Of a DNA stretch of 12,616 bases, positions 1-9,903 are shown one piece after another. Position 1 is the stretch's first letter. Each line of letters begins with the position of its first letter. The notes under the pieces were generated by a model. The model was not told where the DNA came from. It searched no databases and saw nothing but the letters and a program-made list of their open reading frames with translations. The position numbers were made by a program, and so were the translations under genes. The stretch is from Conidiobolus incongruus B7586 (lineage: Eukaryota > Entomophthoromycota > Entomophthoromycetes > Entomophthorales > Conidiobolaceae): positions 1 to 12,616 of the forward strand of contig JNEM01014055.1 in the NCBI GenBank assembly GCA_000697335.1, read 5' to 3'.

Positions 1-19
1 AATATTTATATATATAATA

Positions 20-57
20 TTAGTATAAAAATTAAATAATGCCACAATTTTAAAATT
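20..57. repeat. Left terminal inverted repeat of mariner M1 (3' end)
   Basis: The sequence starts TTAGTATAAAAATTAAATAA and matches the 5' terminus of mariner M3 at 12224 with mostly G-to-A differences. It also pairs inversely with 5983-6020. TA precedes it at 18-19, as expected for the mariner target duplication. Confidence 0.8.
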
Positions 58-561
58 AAAATTAAATAAATAAAATTATAATTAATATATAAAAATTAAT
101 GAATAATATAAAATTAATAGCCTCTTATATTATTAATAACACTTTTTTATATCTTTAATAAGCTTCTAATATATAAAAAATACTTTTTTTTATTAAAAAC
201 TAAAATTTGATATTTTATAAAATAATTTCATTTATTTGCAAGAATTTTTTTTATGGAAGTAGTTTTTTTAATTGTCTAAAACAATTATAATTATATAAGC
301 TATAATTAGGTGAATATACTTAATATGGTAACTCACTTTAATTTTTTTATATAAAAAAATTTTTATAGCTTTTGTTTTATATATTTTATAATAATTATAC
401 AAAATAATAGGTGTTGTTAATATATTTTAAGAATATCATTTAGAAACTGTTTTAATTAAAAAAATAATATATAACTTATTATTAATTAACTTTCCTTGAG
501 ATATTAAATAAAAAAACTATATACTATAATAATTTATTATCATAATTAATATTCACTTATA

Positions 562-2130
562 TATTAACCTGCAAAAGTGAGTTTTAAAATCAAAAATATA
601 TATATATTAGTTAATAACTAAAACAATTATATATATTAGATTACTTGAAATTATAATATATAATTAAGGTATATTATTTAATAATAAATAAATATATTTA
701 AATATATATAGTAAACTATAAGCAAAAATATTAACCTTTAATATTTAACTAAGGTGAGTTATAAATTTATAGGTTTTTGAGATAAGGGGATATATTTAAC
801 AATATATAACCATATCTTTTCTCTCTCTTTGTTATTATTTTATATTATATTTTACAGATATATTAAATTTTTTTATTAGTATTATTATACCTAAATCCCT
901 CTCTAAAAAAATCTACTTGTGCATCAATTAACTTTATAAAAAAGGTAAATCAACTTGTGATATTGTTAAAATTACTAGTGTTAGCTAATCTACTATAGTT
1001 AAAGTTATTAAGAATAATAATAAAGAAACATTTAAACCTAAACTTAAGTATGTTAGAATCATAGATAAACATGATAAGAAGTATATTTATAAGTTAGTTA
1101 ATACAAGCAAGTGTGGTATTACTGTAGAAATATAACAGGAACTATAAAATTATATAGGAATATTAGTTAGCACTAATACTATTATATGTATTTTATATTA
1201 ACATAGATACCACTTACACTTTAAGAAAAAACACCCCCAACTAAAAAAATCCCACTGTAAAGTTAGGTGGGAGTTTAAATATTGCTACTAATATTAAATT
1301 AAAACTAATTAGAGTAAGGTTATTTAATCTAATGAAATAAAAATATATTTTAGTAGATTTGATAAATAAGCTAGATACTTTAAAAAAGATATAGAATTAC
1401 TTTATAACCATTATGTTAATTCTACCTAAAAGTACAATGGTGGGTTAATTATTATTTGGAGATATATGTTATCTTTAGGTGTAGGGTATCTTTATAATGT
1501 TAATAGGGGAATTAATACTAAAATATATTAAAGTATTCTAAATAATAAATTGAAAAAACTATTAAATGGTGTAAGTTAAATAAATCTGATATTATTTTCT
1601 AGTAAGATAATACCTCTTGTTATACTATAACTTCTACTACCAAATAACTTAAAAATAACAAGATAATAGTTATAAAGTGGTTTCTTTAATCTTTTAACTA
1701 TAATCTAATTAAATACCTTTAGGATTAATTAAAAAAAGTTATTAAAGTTTTCCCTTTAGTTAAAGTTTTAAATCAACTTTAGGAATATATTTAAGAAGTA
1801 TAGAACAAGATTAACACTTTTTAATATAAAAAGTTAGTTGATTTTATACCCCACAAACTTAAAGAAGTTAGAAAAGCTAAAGGTAGATATACTAGGTTTT
1901 AATTTTTTTATCACCAAAAACCCACAAATTTATAACTCACCCTAGGCAAAATTTAAAGGTTTATATTTTAGTCAATTAATAGCTAAATATCATCATTTAA
2001 TGATATATATAATTAATAAACATAATAGATTTTAATTATTTAATTTAAATTTATTTCATTAAATATTAATTAAGTTATTGGTAAAAATATAAATATTTTT
2101 GATTTTATGACTCATCTTTACAGGTTAGTA
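562..2130 (+). mobile_element. Tc1 copy A, inserted in mariner M1
   Basis: A 1569-bp Tc1-like element. The left end reads TATTAACCTGCAAAAGTGAG and the right end CTCATCTTTACAGGTTAGTA, an inverted pair equal to the family end CACTAGC(T/C)TGCAAAAGTGAG after C-to-T and G-to-A changes. TA lies on both sides (560-561 and 2131-2132). Inner copies of the terminal motif sit near 743-770 and 1918-1945, giving the IR/DR layout described under copy G. The other mariner copy, M2, has an uninterrupted version of this site near 6474, which shows the insertion directly. A is closer to copy E than to B, C or G, in its ends (ACCTGC) and in its leader before the gene. The 325 bases before the gene hold only terminal repeat and AT-rich leader. 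Confidence 0.93.
887..1902 (+). pseudogene. Tc1 transposase of copy A, inactivated
   Basis: This is the degenerate reading frame of a Tc1-family DD34E transposase. It begins at an ATA where the family start is expected (reads I/M-PKSLSKK) and ends TAA after TKF-like residues (reads TRF). The N-terminal paired-type HTH reads KGKSTCDIVKITSVS. Then come LKYVRIIDKHDKKYIYKLVN, KKKHPQLKKSH and VRWEF. At the first catalytic site the sequence is SNE (family SDE). The second site is an intact DNT after two stop codons where the family has QQ. The third reads NLIKYL, with Lys in place of the catalytic Glu. Several stops replace Gln or Trp codons, and the overall length of 1016 bp implies a small net indel. 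It was presumably active when its element jumped or was moved in trans. Dead now. Confidence 0.88.
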
Positions 2131-2784
2131 TATTTAAAATACTTATTCATTAGAATTTATAAAAAGGATTAATTTAGCTTAACCTTATATCTTGTTTTAT
2201 TTTTAGATAAAAGACTATATAAAAAAATCTAAAATTCATCAATTATAAGTATTTACTATAAAAACCTTTATTTTTAGTTATATCTTTATAAGCTTAATTT
2301 ATCTATAATTACTTTAATTTTCTTTTAATTTTTTGTTTAATTAAAAAGTATTCAATTTGTATTTTTATTAATTATTCTAAATGTAATCTTAAGTAAATAT
2401 AATATATTTATATAATTAATATTAAATTAATTTGATAATTCTCTAACAATAATAAAAAGGTATTTTTTAATATATGTTTTTCTTTATTAATAACTGAAAA
2501 AATAACAATAGAAATTAATTTTTAAGATTTTAATAAATTTTAAATAATTTCCCTTCTAATTTTAAAATCACAAATCTAATAATATATTGTAGTTTGAAGT
2601 AAAGTATCATCTCTATAAGTTATTAACAAATTTTAAATAATTTTAGAGGGTTTAAGGTTAAGTTTTAAAGATACAAAAATGAAAGCTTTTTGATAATCAT
2701 AATCTAGTTTAAATATAATTAAACTTAAATATAGATTTTACAATCAAAATATTTCAATAAAAAAAATAATTATAATTTAATATA
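2131..2784 (-). mobile_element. Second piece of mariner M1 (between Tc1 A and Tc1 B)
   Basis: Positions 2133-2345 match 6476-6690 of mariner M2. Positions 2550-2784 are the reverse complement of M3 12345-12590, base for base apart from mainly C/T and G/A differences; 12345-12590 is the 5' leader and HTH region. This ties the piece to the transposase N terminus. No independent gene is present; the stretch 2345-2550 is low-complexity AT sequence belonging to the middle of the mariner. Confidence 0.85.
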
Positions 2785-4347
2785 TACTAGTTTATAAAAA
2801 TAAATGATAAAATTAAAAATATAGATATTTTTATTAATATCTTTATCAATTCTAATTTAAATCAATTTATATTAAATTATGTAATTAATTTATATTTTTC
2901 ATTTATAATATAATATATAATATATAATTTAATTAATTATTAATTGATATATTAAAATTAAAATTTTATTTAAGATAGGTTATAAGCTTTTAAGTTTTAA
3001 TATTGATAGAAAAATTAATATCTAGTATATCTACCTTCTGCTCTTCTAACTTCTTTAAGTTTATAGTGTATAAAATCAATTAGCTTCTTATATTATAAAA
3101 AAATAATATTATTTTAAGCTTCTTAAATATACTTTTAAAGTTATTTTATATTTTTTATTAGGGGGAAAGCTTTAATTAATTTTTTTAATTGATCCTAAAA
3201 ATATTTAATTAGATTAAAATTAAGAAATTAAATAGGTTTTTTATAATAGTTATTTTGTTATTTTTAAGCTATTTAATAATAGAATTTATAGTATAACAAG
3301 GGGTATTATCTTGTTAGAAAATAATATTTAATTTATTTAACCTATATCACTCAATATTTTTTTTAATTTATTATTTAAAATACTTTAATATATCTCAGTA
3401 TTAATTCTTTTATCAATCTTACAAAGATATCTTATACTTAAAAATAATATATATTCTTAAACTATAATTAACTTACCATTGTATTTTTAGGTTATAATAA
3501 TATAATAGTCATAAAATAATTTTTTATCTTTTTTATAATATCTGACTTTTTTATTATATTTATTAAAATATATCTTTGTATTGTTATACTAAATAACTTT
3601 ACTTTACTTAATTTTAGTGTAATTTTAATATAGGTAATTAAACTCCTACCTAACCCTATAATAAAACTTTTTTAGTTAAATATATTTTTTAAAATATAAG
3701 TGGTATTTATTTTAACACAAAGTATATATAATAGTATTAGTATTAACTAATATTCTTTTATAGTCTTGTAATTTTTGTTACACTTCTATAATAATATTAT
3801 ACTTACTTATAATAGTTAATCTATAAATATATTTTTTATCATATTTATCTATAGTCTTAATATATTTAAGTTTTAGTTTAAGTGTTTTTTTAATGTTATT
3901 TTTAATAACTTTAACTATAATTGATTAACTATCACTAGTAATTTTAAATGTCTTATAAGTTGATTTATTTTGATTATAAAGTTAATTAATATATAAGTAA
4001 ACTTTTTTAGAGAAAGATTTAGGTATTATAATATTAATTTTAAAATATTAGCTTAATAGTTTTATAATATATATAATAAAACAAGAAAAAAAAAGATATA
4101 TATAAATTTTGTTATTTATACCCCTTTAATATATAAACCTATAAATTTATAACTTACCTTTGTTAAATTTTAGATTTTGATAAATTAACCAATAGTTATT
4201 GAAAAATAATTATATATATTTAGTTATATTTAACTAATATAAGTAAATTATATATTTTAATTTAAATCTATTTAATTAAAAAATGTTTAAGATATAAATA
4301 AATATATAAGTAATTTTAATTTTATTACTTATATTTACAAGTTAGTA
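2785..4347 (-). mobile_element. Tc1 copy B, inserted in mariner M1
   Basis: A 1563-bp Tc1-like element in minus orientation. The left end reads TACTAGTTTATAAAAATAAA and the right end CTTATATTTACAAGTTAGTA, both decayed forms of the family terminus. TA precedes the left end (2783-2784); the base pair after the right end reads TG, so the target duplication is imperfect or has mutated. M1 sequence resumes immediately at 4348 (TATATATAGTTTGG), matching the complement of M3 near 12330-12350. Its leader (4030-4130) and end sequence group it with C and G rather than with A and E. Confidence 0.88.
3015..4026 (-). pseudogene. Tc1 transposase of copy B, inactivated
   Basis: Minus-strand remnant of the Tc1 transposase. 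The start position is an ATA followed by CCT AAA TCT (family MPKS), at the complement of 4024-4026. The stop is TAA at the complement of 3015-3017 after GRYTRY-like residues. Recognisable pieces are the second catalytic region FxQDNTPCYT, where the aspartate is kept, and the third site NLIKYF, where Lys stands for the catalytic Glu. The HTH half lies towards 3900. Several Gln and Trp codons have become stops, and the length (1012 bp) indicates a net indel against the 1017-bp frame of G. No function can remain. It is more decayed than A or G. Confidence 0.85.
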
Positions 4348-4395
4348 TGTATATATAGTTTGGAAATATTCATTTTCTTATATATTTTATATATA
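4348..4395 (-). mobile_element. Third piece of mariner M1 (48 bp between Tc1 B and Tc1 C)
   Basis: This short segment is the complement of M3 at about 12298-12348, the subterminal 5' part of the mariner. It ends in TA at 4394-4395, directly at the left end of Tc1 C. It proves that B and C are two independent insertions rather than one composite element. Confidence 0.83.
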
Positions 4396-5942
4396 CACTA
4401 GCTTTCAAAAATAAGTCATAAAATTATGATTATATATATTATTATCAATTACTCTATTAATACTTAATTAAATTAATTTAAATTAAAATATATAATAAAC
4501 TTATATTATTTATTTATAATTAAATATATTAGATCTAATTATATTAAATTTTAGTAGATATATTAAAGTTTAAATTTTACCTAAGATGAGTTATAAATTT
4601 ACATATTTTGGTTATAAAAAGAAAATTAAAACTTAATATATCTACCTTTTGCTTTCTTAACTTCTTTAAGTTTATAGGGTATAGAGTCAACTAACTTTTT
4701 ATATTAAGAAGGATTAATTTTGTTCTAAGCTTCTTAAACATATTCTTAAAGCTTATTTAAATTTTTTACTATTGGGAAAACTTTAATTATTTTTTTAACT
4801 GATCCCAAAGATATTTAATTGGATTAAAATTAGAGGATTAAAAAAGCTACTTCATAACTATTATTTTATTATTTTTAAACCTTTGGTAATAGAAATAATA
4901 GTATAGCAAAAGTTATTTTCTTACTGGAAAATAACATCTGATTTATATAACCTATATTATTTAATAGTTTTTTTTAATTTATTCTTTAGAATATTTTAAT
5001 ATATCTCAGTATTAATTCCCCCATCAACTTTATAAAAATACCTTATACCAAAAGATAACATATATCCTTAAATTATAATTAACCCATTATTATATTTTTG
5101 GGTTGAAATGACATAATAGTCATAAAGTAATTCTTTGTTTTTTCTGAAATATCTAGCTTTTTTATCAAATTTACTAAAGTATATTTTTGTTTCATTAGAT
5201 TAAATAACCTTACTCTAATTATTTTTAGTTTAGCTTTAGTGATGACATTTAAACTCCCACCTAGCTTTACAATAGGACTTTTTTAGTTAGGGGTGTTTTT
5301 TCTTAAAATGTAAGTGATATCTATTATAATATAAAGTATATATAATAATATCAATATTAACTAATATTCCTATATAGTCTTATAATTTTTTCTATACTTC
5401 TATAGTAATATTACACTTACCTGTATTAACCAACCTATAAATATAACTTTTATCATATTTATCTATAATCTTAACACACTTAAGTTTAAGCTTAAATATA
5501 TCCTTATCATAATTTTTAACAGCTTTAGCTATAGTAAATTAAATAACACTAGTAATTCCAGCAATCTCATGAGTTGATTTATATTTACTATAAAGTTGAT
5601 TAATATATAAGTGAATTTTTTTAGAAAGGGATTTAAATATTTTAATAATAATATTAGTATAAATATATATAATTTAATAAAAGAAAAAAGATTTAAGTAA
5701 TTTTTGTTTTATATACCCTTTTAACTCTTAAACTTGTAAATTTATGACTCACCTTATTTAAAATTTAAGATTTGATATATTAACCAATAATATATTAAAT
5801 ATAATTAAATATAACTTATTATAATTAGGTAATATACATTAATTATATACTTTAATTTAAATTAATTTAGTTAAGAATTATTTAAGCTACAGGTAAATAT
5901 ATCAGTGATTTTTATTTTATGACTTATTTTTACAAGCTAGTG
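4396..5942 (-). mobile_element. Tc1 copy C, inserted in mariner M1
   Basis: A 1547-bp Tc1-like element in minus orientation. The left end reads CACTAGCTTTCAAAAATAAG and the right end CTTATTTTTACAAGCTAGTG, nearly unmutated at the extreme tips. TA flanks both sides (4394-4395 and 5943-5944). The inner copies of the terminal motif lie near 4580-4605 (AGATGAGTTATAAATTTACA) and 5735-5755 (AAATTTATGACTCACC). M1 resumes at 5943 with the mariner 5' palindrome region and terminal repeat. Its end and leader resemble copy G. Confidence 0.92.
4626..5640 (-). pseudogene. Tc1 transposase of copy C, inactivated
   Basis: Minus-strand Tc1 transposase remnant, from an ATA at the family start position (complement of 5638-5640, followed by TTT AAA TCC) to TAA at the complement of 4626-4628. 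It keeps part of the third catalytic region as NPIKYLWD. The surrounding residues match the Tc1 pattern NPIExLWD, yet the catalytic Glu reads Lys; the aspartate of the preceding SPDLN is Asn. The second catalytic region reads FQxENNFCYT, so Asp is replaced by Glu there. Internal stops and a net indel (1015 bp against 1017 in G) confirm it is dead. It is one of the better preserved copies, consistent with late arrival in M1. Confidence 0.87.
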
Positions 5943-6020
5943 TATATAATTTTTCAAATATATAATATATTAGAATAATCTGAAATTAAATAATTTGCTA
6001 TTTTTTAATTTTTATATTAA
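5943..6020 (-). mobile_element. Fourth piece of mariner M1 with its 5' terminal inverted repeat
   Basis: This is the complement of M3 12224-12300. Positions 5945-5980 correspond to the subterminal palindrome of M3 in decayed form. Positions 5983-6020 are the 38-bp terminal repeat ending TTTATATTAA. TA follows at 6021-6022 and matches the TA at 18-19, giving the target duplication of the whole 6-kb M1 complex. Confidence 0.83.
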
Positions 6021-6046
6021 TATATAAAATAAATAAATAATATATA

Positions 6047-6690
6047 CTTAATAGCTTTTGATATTATTAATAACTTCTTATATTTTTAATCAACTTCTAA
6101 TACTTAAAAAATAGTTCTTTTTATTAAAGACTAAAATTTGATATTACATAAATTAATTAAATTTTTTTAAAAATCTTTTTTATAGAATATTAGTTTTTTA
6201 ATTACCTAAAGCAATTATAATCTAAAGATTATATTAGATATAGTAGTTCTTTTTAATTATTTTTAATCAGAAAGTTTTTTATAGTTTTAGATTAATGTAT
6301 TTTGTAATTATTATGTAAAATAATATTTTTTTTAAATTATATTAAAATTACCAATAAGAGATATATTTATTTAATAAAACTATATAAAGTTTATTATTAG
6401 TTAATTTTTTTTACAAACTAAATAAAAAATGCATATATTATTATAATCAATTATAATTATTAATATTTGCTTATTAATAAAATACTTATTTAAAGGGATT
6501 TGTAGAGGGGGTTAATTTAATATAATCTAGCATTTTGATTTGTGTTTTGAAAAAGGATTATATATAGAAACTTAAAATTCATTAATTATAATTATTTACG
6601 ATAAAATTTTAAGTTTCTAGTAATATTTTAATAAGTTTAATTTAATATTAGATATTATAGCTTTTTTTAAGCTTTAGTCAAATTATAATT
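6047..6690 (-). pseudogene. Mariner transposase remnant of M2, lacking the HTH part
   Basis: Minus-strand remains of the mariner transposase corresponding to the catalytic half and C terminus in M1. It is recognised by nucleotide match to M1 rather than by protein motifs, which are nearly erased. Two peptides that recur in M1 and M2 are LMNF(R/K)F near 6580 and the complement of 2240, and INPxYK near 6500 and the complement of 2170. The DNA-binding N terminus is deleted and many stops occur. It can have no activity, though the element could once have been moved by a mariner transposase made elsewhere, as both ends are kept. Confidence 0.6.
6471..6482. other. Empty-site homologue of the Tc1 A insertion point
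   Basis: In M2 the sequence AATATTTGCTTATTAATAAAATACTTATT runs straight through. In M1 the same stretch reads AATATTCACTTATA, then Tc1 A, then TATTTAAAATACTTATT. The comparison shows a clean TA insertion and defines both ends of Tc1 A independently of its terminal repeats. Confidence 0.82.
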
Positions 6691-6982
6691 TACCTATTTT
6701 TTATTTTTTTTATTTTTTTTAAATTTAAATTTTAACATATATAAAATATTTATAAGACTAATATTAGTTAATTTATTATAACTATAGTTATTAAGAATTA
6801 TAATAAAGATATAATTAAATTTAAGTTTAAATATATTAGGATTATAAATAAATATAATAAAAGATATATATATATAAGTTAGTTAATATAACTAAATATA
6901 CTATTATTATAGAAATATAAAAAGAATTATAAGACTATAAAAGAATATTAATAAAAATTGATATTGTTATATATAAATTATA

Positions 6983-8552
6983 TATTAACCTATAAAAATA
7001 AGTTATAAAATCAAATATTTATATATTAATTAATAACTAAAACAACTGTATATATTAGATAACTTAAAACTATAATATATAATTAAAGAATATTATTTGA
7101 TAATTAATAAATATATTTAGATATATTTATTAAATTATTAGCAAAAATATTAACCCTTAATATTTAACTAAGGTAAATTATAAATTTTTAGGTTTTTAAA
7201 ATAAAGGGATATATTTAACAATATATAGCCATATCTTTTTTCTCTTTTTGCTATTATTTTATATAATATTTTATAGATATATTAAATTCTTTTTATTAGT
7301 ATCATTATACTTAAATTTTTCTTTAAAAAAATCCACTTGTATATCAATCAACTTTATAAATAAAATAAATCAACTTATGATATTACTAGAATTACTAGTG
7401 TTAGCTAGTTTATTATAGTTAAAGTTATTAAGAATAGCAATAAAGAAACATTTAAACTTAAACTTAAATATGTTAAAATCATAAATAAATATAATAAGAA
7501 GTATATTTATAGGTTGGTTAATATAAACAAATGTAGTATTGCTATAGAAATATAATAAGAACTATAAGACTATACAGAAATATTAATTAACATTAATATT
7601 ATTATATATACTTTATATTAATATAGATATCATTTACACTTCAAGAAAAAACACCCTTAACTAAAGAAATCTTATTATAAAGCTAAATAGGAGCTTAAAT
7701 GTCACTATTAATATTAAACTAAAATTAATTAGAGTAAGGTTATTTAGTCTAATAAAATAAAAATATATTTTAATAAATCTAATAAAAAAGCTAGATACTT
7801 TAGAAACAATATAGAACTAATTTATAACTATCATATTAATTCTACCTAAAAGTATAATAGTAGGTTAATTACTATTTAAAGATATATATTGTCTTTAATT
7901 ATAAGATAACTTTGTAAAATTAATAAGGGAATTAATATTGAAATATACTAAAATATTCTAAACTATAAATTGAAAAAAACTATTAAATAGTATAGGTTAA
8001 ACAAATTTGATATTATTTTTTAGTAAGATAATACCTTTTATTATACTATAGTTTTTATTACCAAATAGCTTAAAAATAACAAGATAATAGTTATAAAGTA
8101 GCTTTTTCAATCTTTTAAATTTAATCTAAATAAACACCTTTAGGATTAGTTAAAAAAACCTATTAAAGCTTTCCCACCTATAAATAATTTAAATTAACTT
8201 TAAGAATATAATCAAGAAAAATAAAATAAGATTAACCTTTTCTAATATAATAAGTTAGTTGATTCTATACCATACAAACTTAAAGAAATTAGAAAAGCTA
8301 AAGATAAATACATTAGGTTTTAATTTTTTTTAACATCAAAAACACATAAATTTATAACTTATCCTAGGTAAAATTTAAGGGTTTATATTTTAGCAAATTA
8401 ATAGCTAAATATTATCATTTAATGATATATATAATTAATAAATATAATAGATTTTAATTATTTAATTTAAGTTTATTTCATTAAATATTAATTATGTTAT
8501 TAGTAAAAATATAAGTTTTTTTGATTTTATGACTTACTTTTGTGGATTAATA
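6983..8552 (+). mobile_element. Tc1 copy E, inserted in Tc1 copy D
   Basis: A 1570-bp Tc1-like element. The left end reads TATTAACCTATAAAAATAAG and the right end CTTACTTTTGTGGATTAATA. TA lies on both sides (6981-6982 and 8553-8554). The host sequence is another Tc1 copy (D), whose frame resumes directly after the right TA. E shares end variants, leader (7195-7260) and much of its coding detail with copy A, so the two form a subgroup. The 324 bases before the gene are terminal repeat and leader only. Confidence 0.92.
7307..8323 (+). pseudogene. Tc1 transposase of copy E, inactivated
   Basis: Full-length remnant of the Tc1 transposase, 1017 bp from an ATA at the family start position to TAA, the same length as the frame in G, so no net indel. 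It reads the HTH (ITSVS followed by stop and TIVKVIK), then KKYIYRLVN, KKKHP and a C-terminal region matching copy A. The first catalytic site reads SNK where the family has SDE. The second aspartate is kept (DNTF). The third site reads NLNKHL with Lys for Glu. Many Gln and Trp codons are stops. Dead. Confidence 0.87.
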
Positions 8553-9470
8553 TATTATAATAGATATTATTTATATTTTAAGAAAAAATACCCATAATTA
8601 AAAAAATCCTATTATAAAGCTATATAAGAGTTTTAATATCACTATTAAACTTAAACCAAAATCAATTAAAATGATATTTTTTAATCTTAAAAACAAAAAT
8701 ATACTTTAGTAAATATAATAAAAAAGCTAAATATTTAAAAAAAATTATTTTAAAACTATCATTTTATTTTAACCTAAAATTAAAATAATATGTTAATTAT
8801 ATTTGGAGATATATATTATATTGAAATATAGAATATTATTTTATAATTAATAAGGGAATTAATATTGAAATATATCAAAATATTTTAGATAATATATTCA
8901 AAAAATTATTAAATAGTATAATTAAATAAATCAGATATTATTTTTTAACAAGATAATACCCTTTGATATATTTTTATTTATATTACCAAATGGTTTGAAA
9001 ATAATCAAATAATAGTTATAAAGTTTCCATTTTAATATTTTAATCTTGATTTAATTAAATATTTTTAAAATCAGTTAAAAAAATAATTAATATTTTTTAA
9101 TAAAAAAATTAAATAAGCTTTGGGAATATATTTAAAGTTTAAAAAAAATTAATCTTTTTTAATATAGAGTATTAATTGATTTTATATTTTATAAACTTAA
9201 GAAGGTTTAAAAATCACAAAATAAATATACTAAGTTTTGATTTTTATTTTATAACCAAAATATATATAATTATGGCTTATTTTATATAGAATTAAAATTT
9301 TAATAAATCCATTAAAGATTAATATAATTTGATCAAAAATATTTAATTATTAATATAAAATTTAAGTTTATTATATATTTTTATATATATTAAATGAATT
9401 AAGAATTAACAAAGTTATTGATAAAAATATATATAATTATAATTTTATTAATAGTTTTTATAAGCTAGTA

Positions 9471-9903
9471 TATAGTGTTCTCTAATATAATATATCTTTA
9501 TAAAAATATATAAGATATTTGAACTAAATTATATAATATATTTTCAATAATAAATTTAGTTTAATTATAAAATATTATAGGTTAAATAAATCTGTTATTT
9601 TCTCTAATAAAATAATACTTTTTATTATATAACTGTTATTATTATTTAATTATTTTAGATTAACAAAATAATAATTATAGGATAGTTTTGTTATTTTATT
9701 AAATTTAACTTAATAGATAGTTATTCAAATTAATTGAAAGAATTATTAAAATTATCTTTTTAACAAAAAATTTAATCTAATTTGGGGAATATATTAAAAA
9801 AATTTAAATAAAAATACACAATTTTAATATAAAAGACTAATTAACTAATATTTCACAAATTTAAAAAATCAAATAAATGAAATATTAATATATTAAGATA
9901 TAA
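9471..9903 (+). pseudogene. Tc1 transposase C-terminal remnant of copy F
   Basis: Carboxy-terminal part of a Tc1 transposase, recognised by alignment to copy G. It runs from the region just after the WGCM motif to a TAA at about 9901-9903. The second catalytic aspartate, kept in most other copies, is lost here (AAT AAT ACT). Frame continuity is gone. This is the most mutated of the seven copies, as expected for the outermost and therefore oldest layer. Confidence 0.65.

Larger units (their letters stand above)
95..2737 (-). pseudogene. Decayed mariner transposase of M1, interrupted by Tc1 A
   Basis: The minus-strand reading has two blocks either side of Tc1 A (562-2130). The N-terminal block (about 2737 down to 2550) reads LDYDYQKAFIFVSLKL and then KPSKII, the same helix-turn-helix region as the better preserved M3 at 12424-12615. 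The block left of A (about 540 down to 95) contains LISQGKLINNKLYI, like the LxxGxTINxxLYI stretch of mariner transposases. Further on lie decayed counterparts of the HDNARPH and HPPYSPDLAPSD regions that carry the second and third catalytic aspartates, then FHKK and GYxFY near the C terminus. Mariner transposases cut and paste their element using a DD34D catalytic core. This copy has many stops and frame changes, and the catalytic aspartates are not preserved. The family call rests on the HTH and order of motifs; exact ends are approximate. Confidence 0.75.
20..6020 (-). mobile_element. M1: full-length mariner split by three Tc1 insertions
   Basis: A mariner element lies in minus orientation in four pieces: 20-561, 2131-2784, 4348-4395 and 5943-6020. 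Together they make about 1.3 kb, the usual mariner length. Its ends form a ~38-bp inverted repeat. The left end reads TTAGTATAAAAATTAAATAA, and the right end, complemented, reads TTAATATAAAAATTAAAAAA. TA lies outside both ends (18-19 and 6021-6022). The pieces were joined by matching them to two other copies: M2 (6021-6715) covers 95-561 plus 2131-2345, and M3 (from 12224) covers the right-hand parts. The gaps between pieces are exactly Tc1 copies A, B and C, each bounded by its own terminal repeats. The copy is dead. Boundaries follow from the terminal repeats and should hold to within a few bases. Confidence 0.88.
6021..6715 (-). mobile_element. M2: internally deleted mariner interrupted at its 3' end by M1
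   Basis: Positions 6021-6470 match M1 86-561 and positions 6476-6690 match M1 2133-2345, without the Tc1 insertion. The HTH-coding 5' portion (M1 2345-2784) is absent. Instead, 6680-6715 (starting TCAAATTATAATTTACCTAT) resembles the mariner right terminal repeat (M3 complement: GAAATTAAAAAATTTGCCAT). So this looks like a deletion derivative of about 780 bp that kept both ends. Its left ~65 bp are missing here and should lie left of position 1 if M1 inserted into M2. The right boundary is uncertain by about 10 bases because it lies in a T-rich run. Confidence 0.7.
6716..9240 (+). pseudogene. Tc1 transposase of copy D, 5'-truncated and split by Tc1 E
   Basis: Remnant of the Tc1 transposase from the first HTH to a TGA at 9238-9240 (after TKF), interrupted by Tc1 E at 6983-8552. 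The left piece (6750-6960) matches the G frame from the HTH through the IDKYN and KLVN region to the IGILVSIDT stretch. The right piece starts at the NRYHLYxKKK region. The second catalytic aspartate is kept in xQDNTL; the third site reads DLIKYF, again Lys for Glu. Stops and indels are numerous. The N-terminal start is absent from the window. Confidence 0.77.
6716..9470 (+). mobile_element. Tc1 copy D, 5' part missing, split by Tc1 E
   Basis: An old Tc1 copy in two pieces, about 6716-6982 and 8553-9470. The pieces join at a TA that corresponds to CTTTATATTATAATAG in copy G (around 10757-10772). Its right end reads ATAAGCTAGTA before TA (9471-9472). The combined 1185 bp equals the G segment from about 10505 to 11700 (1196 bp). 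The 5' ~385 bp are not in the window. The left break coincides with the right terminal repeat of mariner M2, so M2 probably inserted into D. More decayed than A, C, E and G. Confidence 0.8.

Noticed and set aside
601-720. Many (TA)n and poly-A/T runs as microsatellites, promoters or polyadenylation sites
   Set aside because: Such runs occur throughout the window as a result of base composition and are not distinguishable as functional sites.
2133-2345. A separate repeat family shared by 2133-2345 and 6476-6690
   Set aside because: Once Tc1 A is taken out, both stretches are continuous with the mariner pieces on either side, so they are the middle of M1 and M2.
2785-5942. Tc1 B and C as one composite or tandem element
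   Set aside because: The 48 bp between them are mariner sequence that matches M3, so they are independent insertions.
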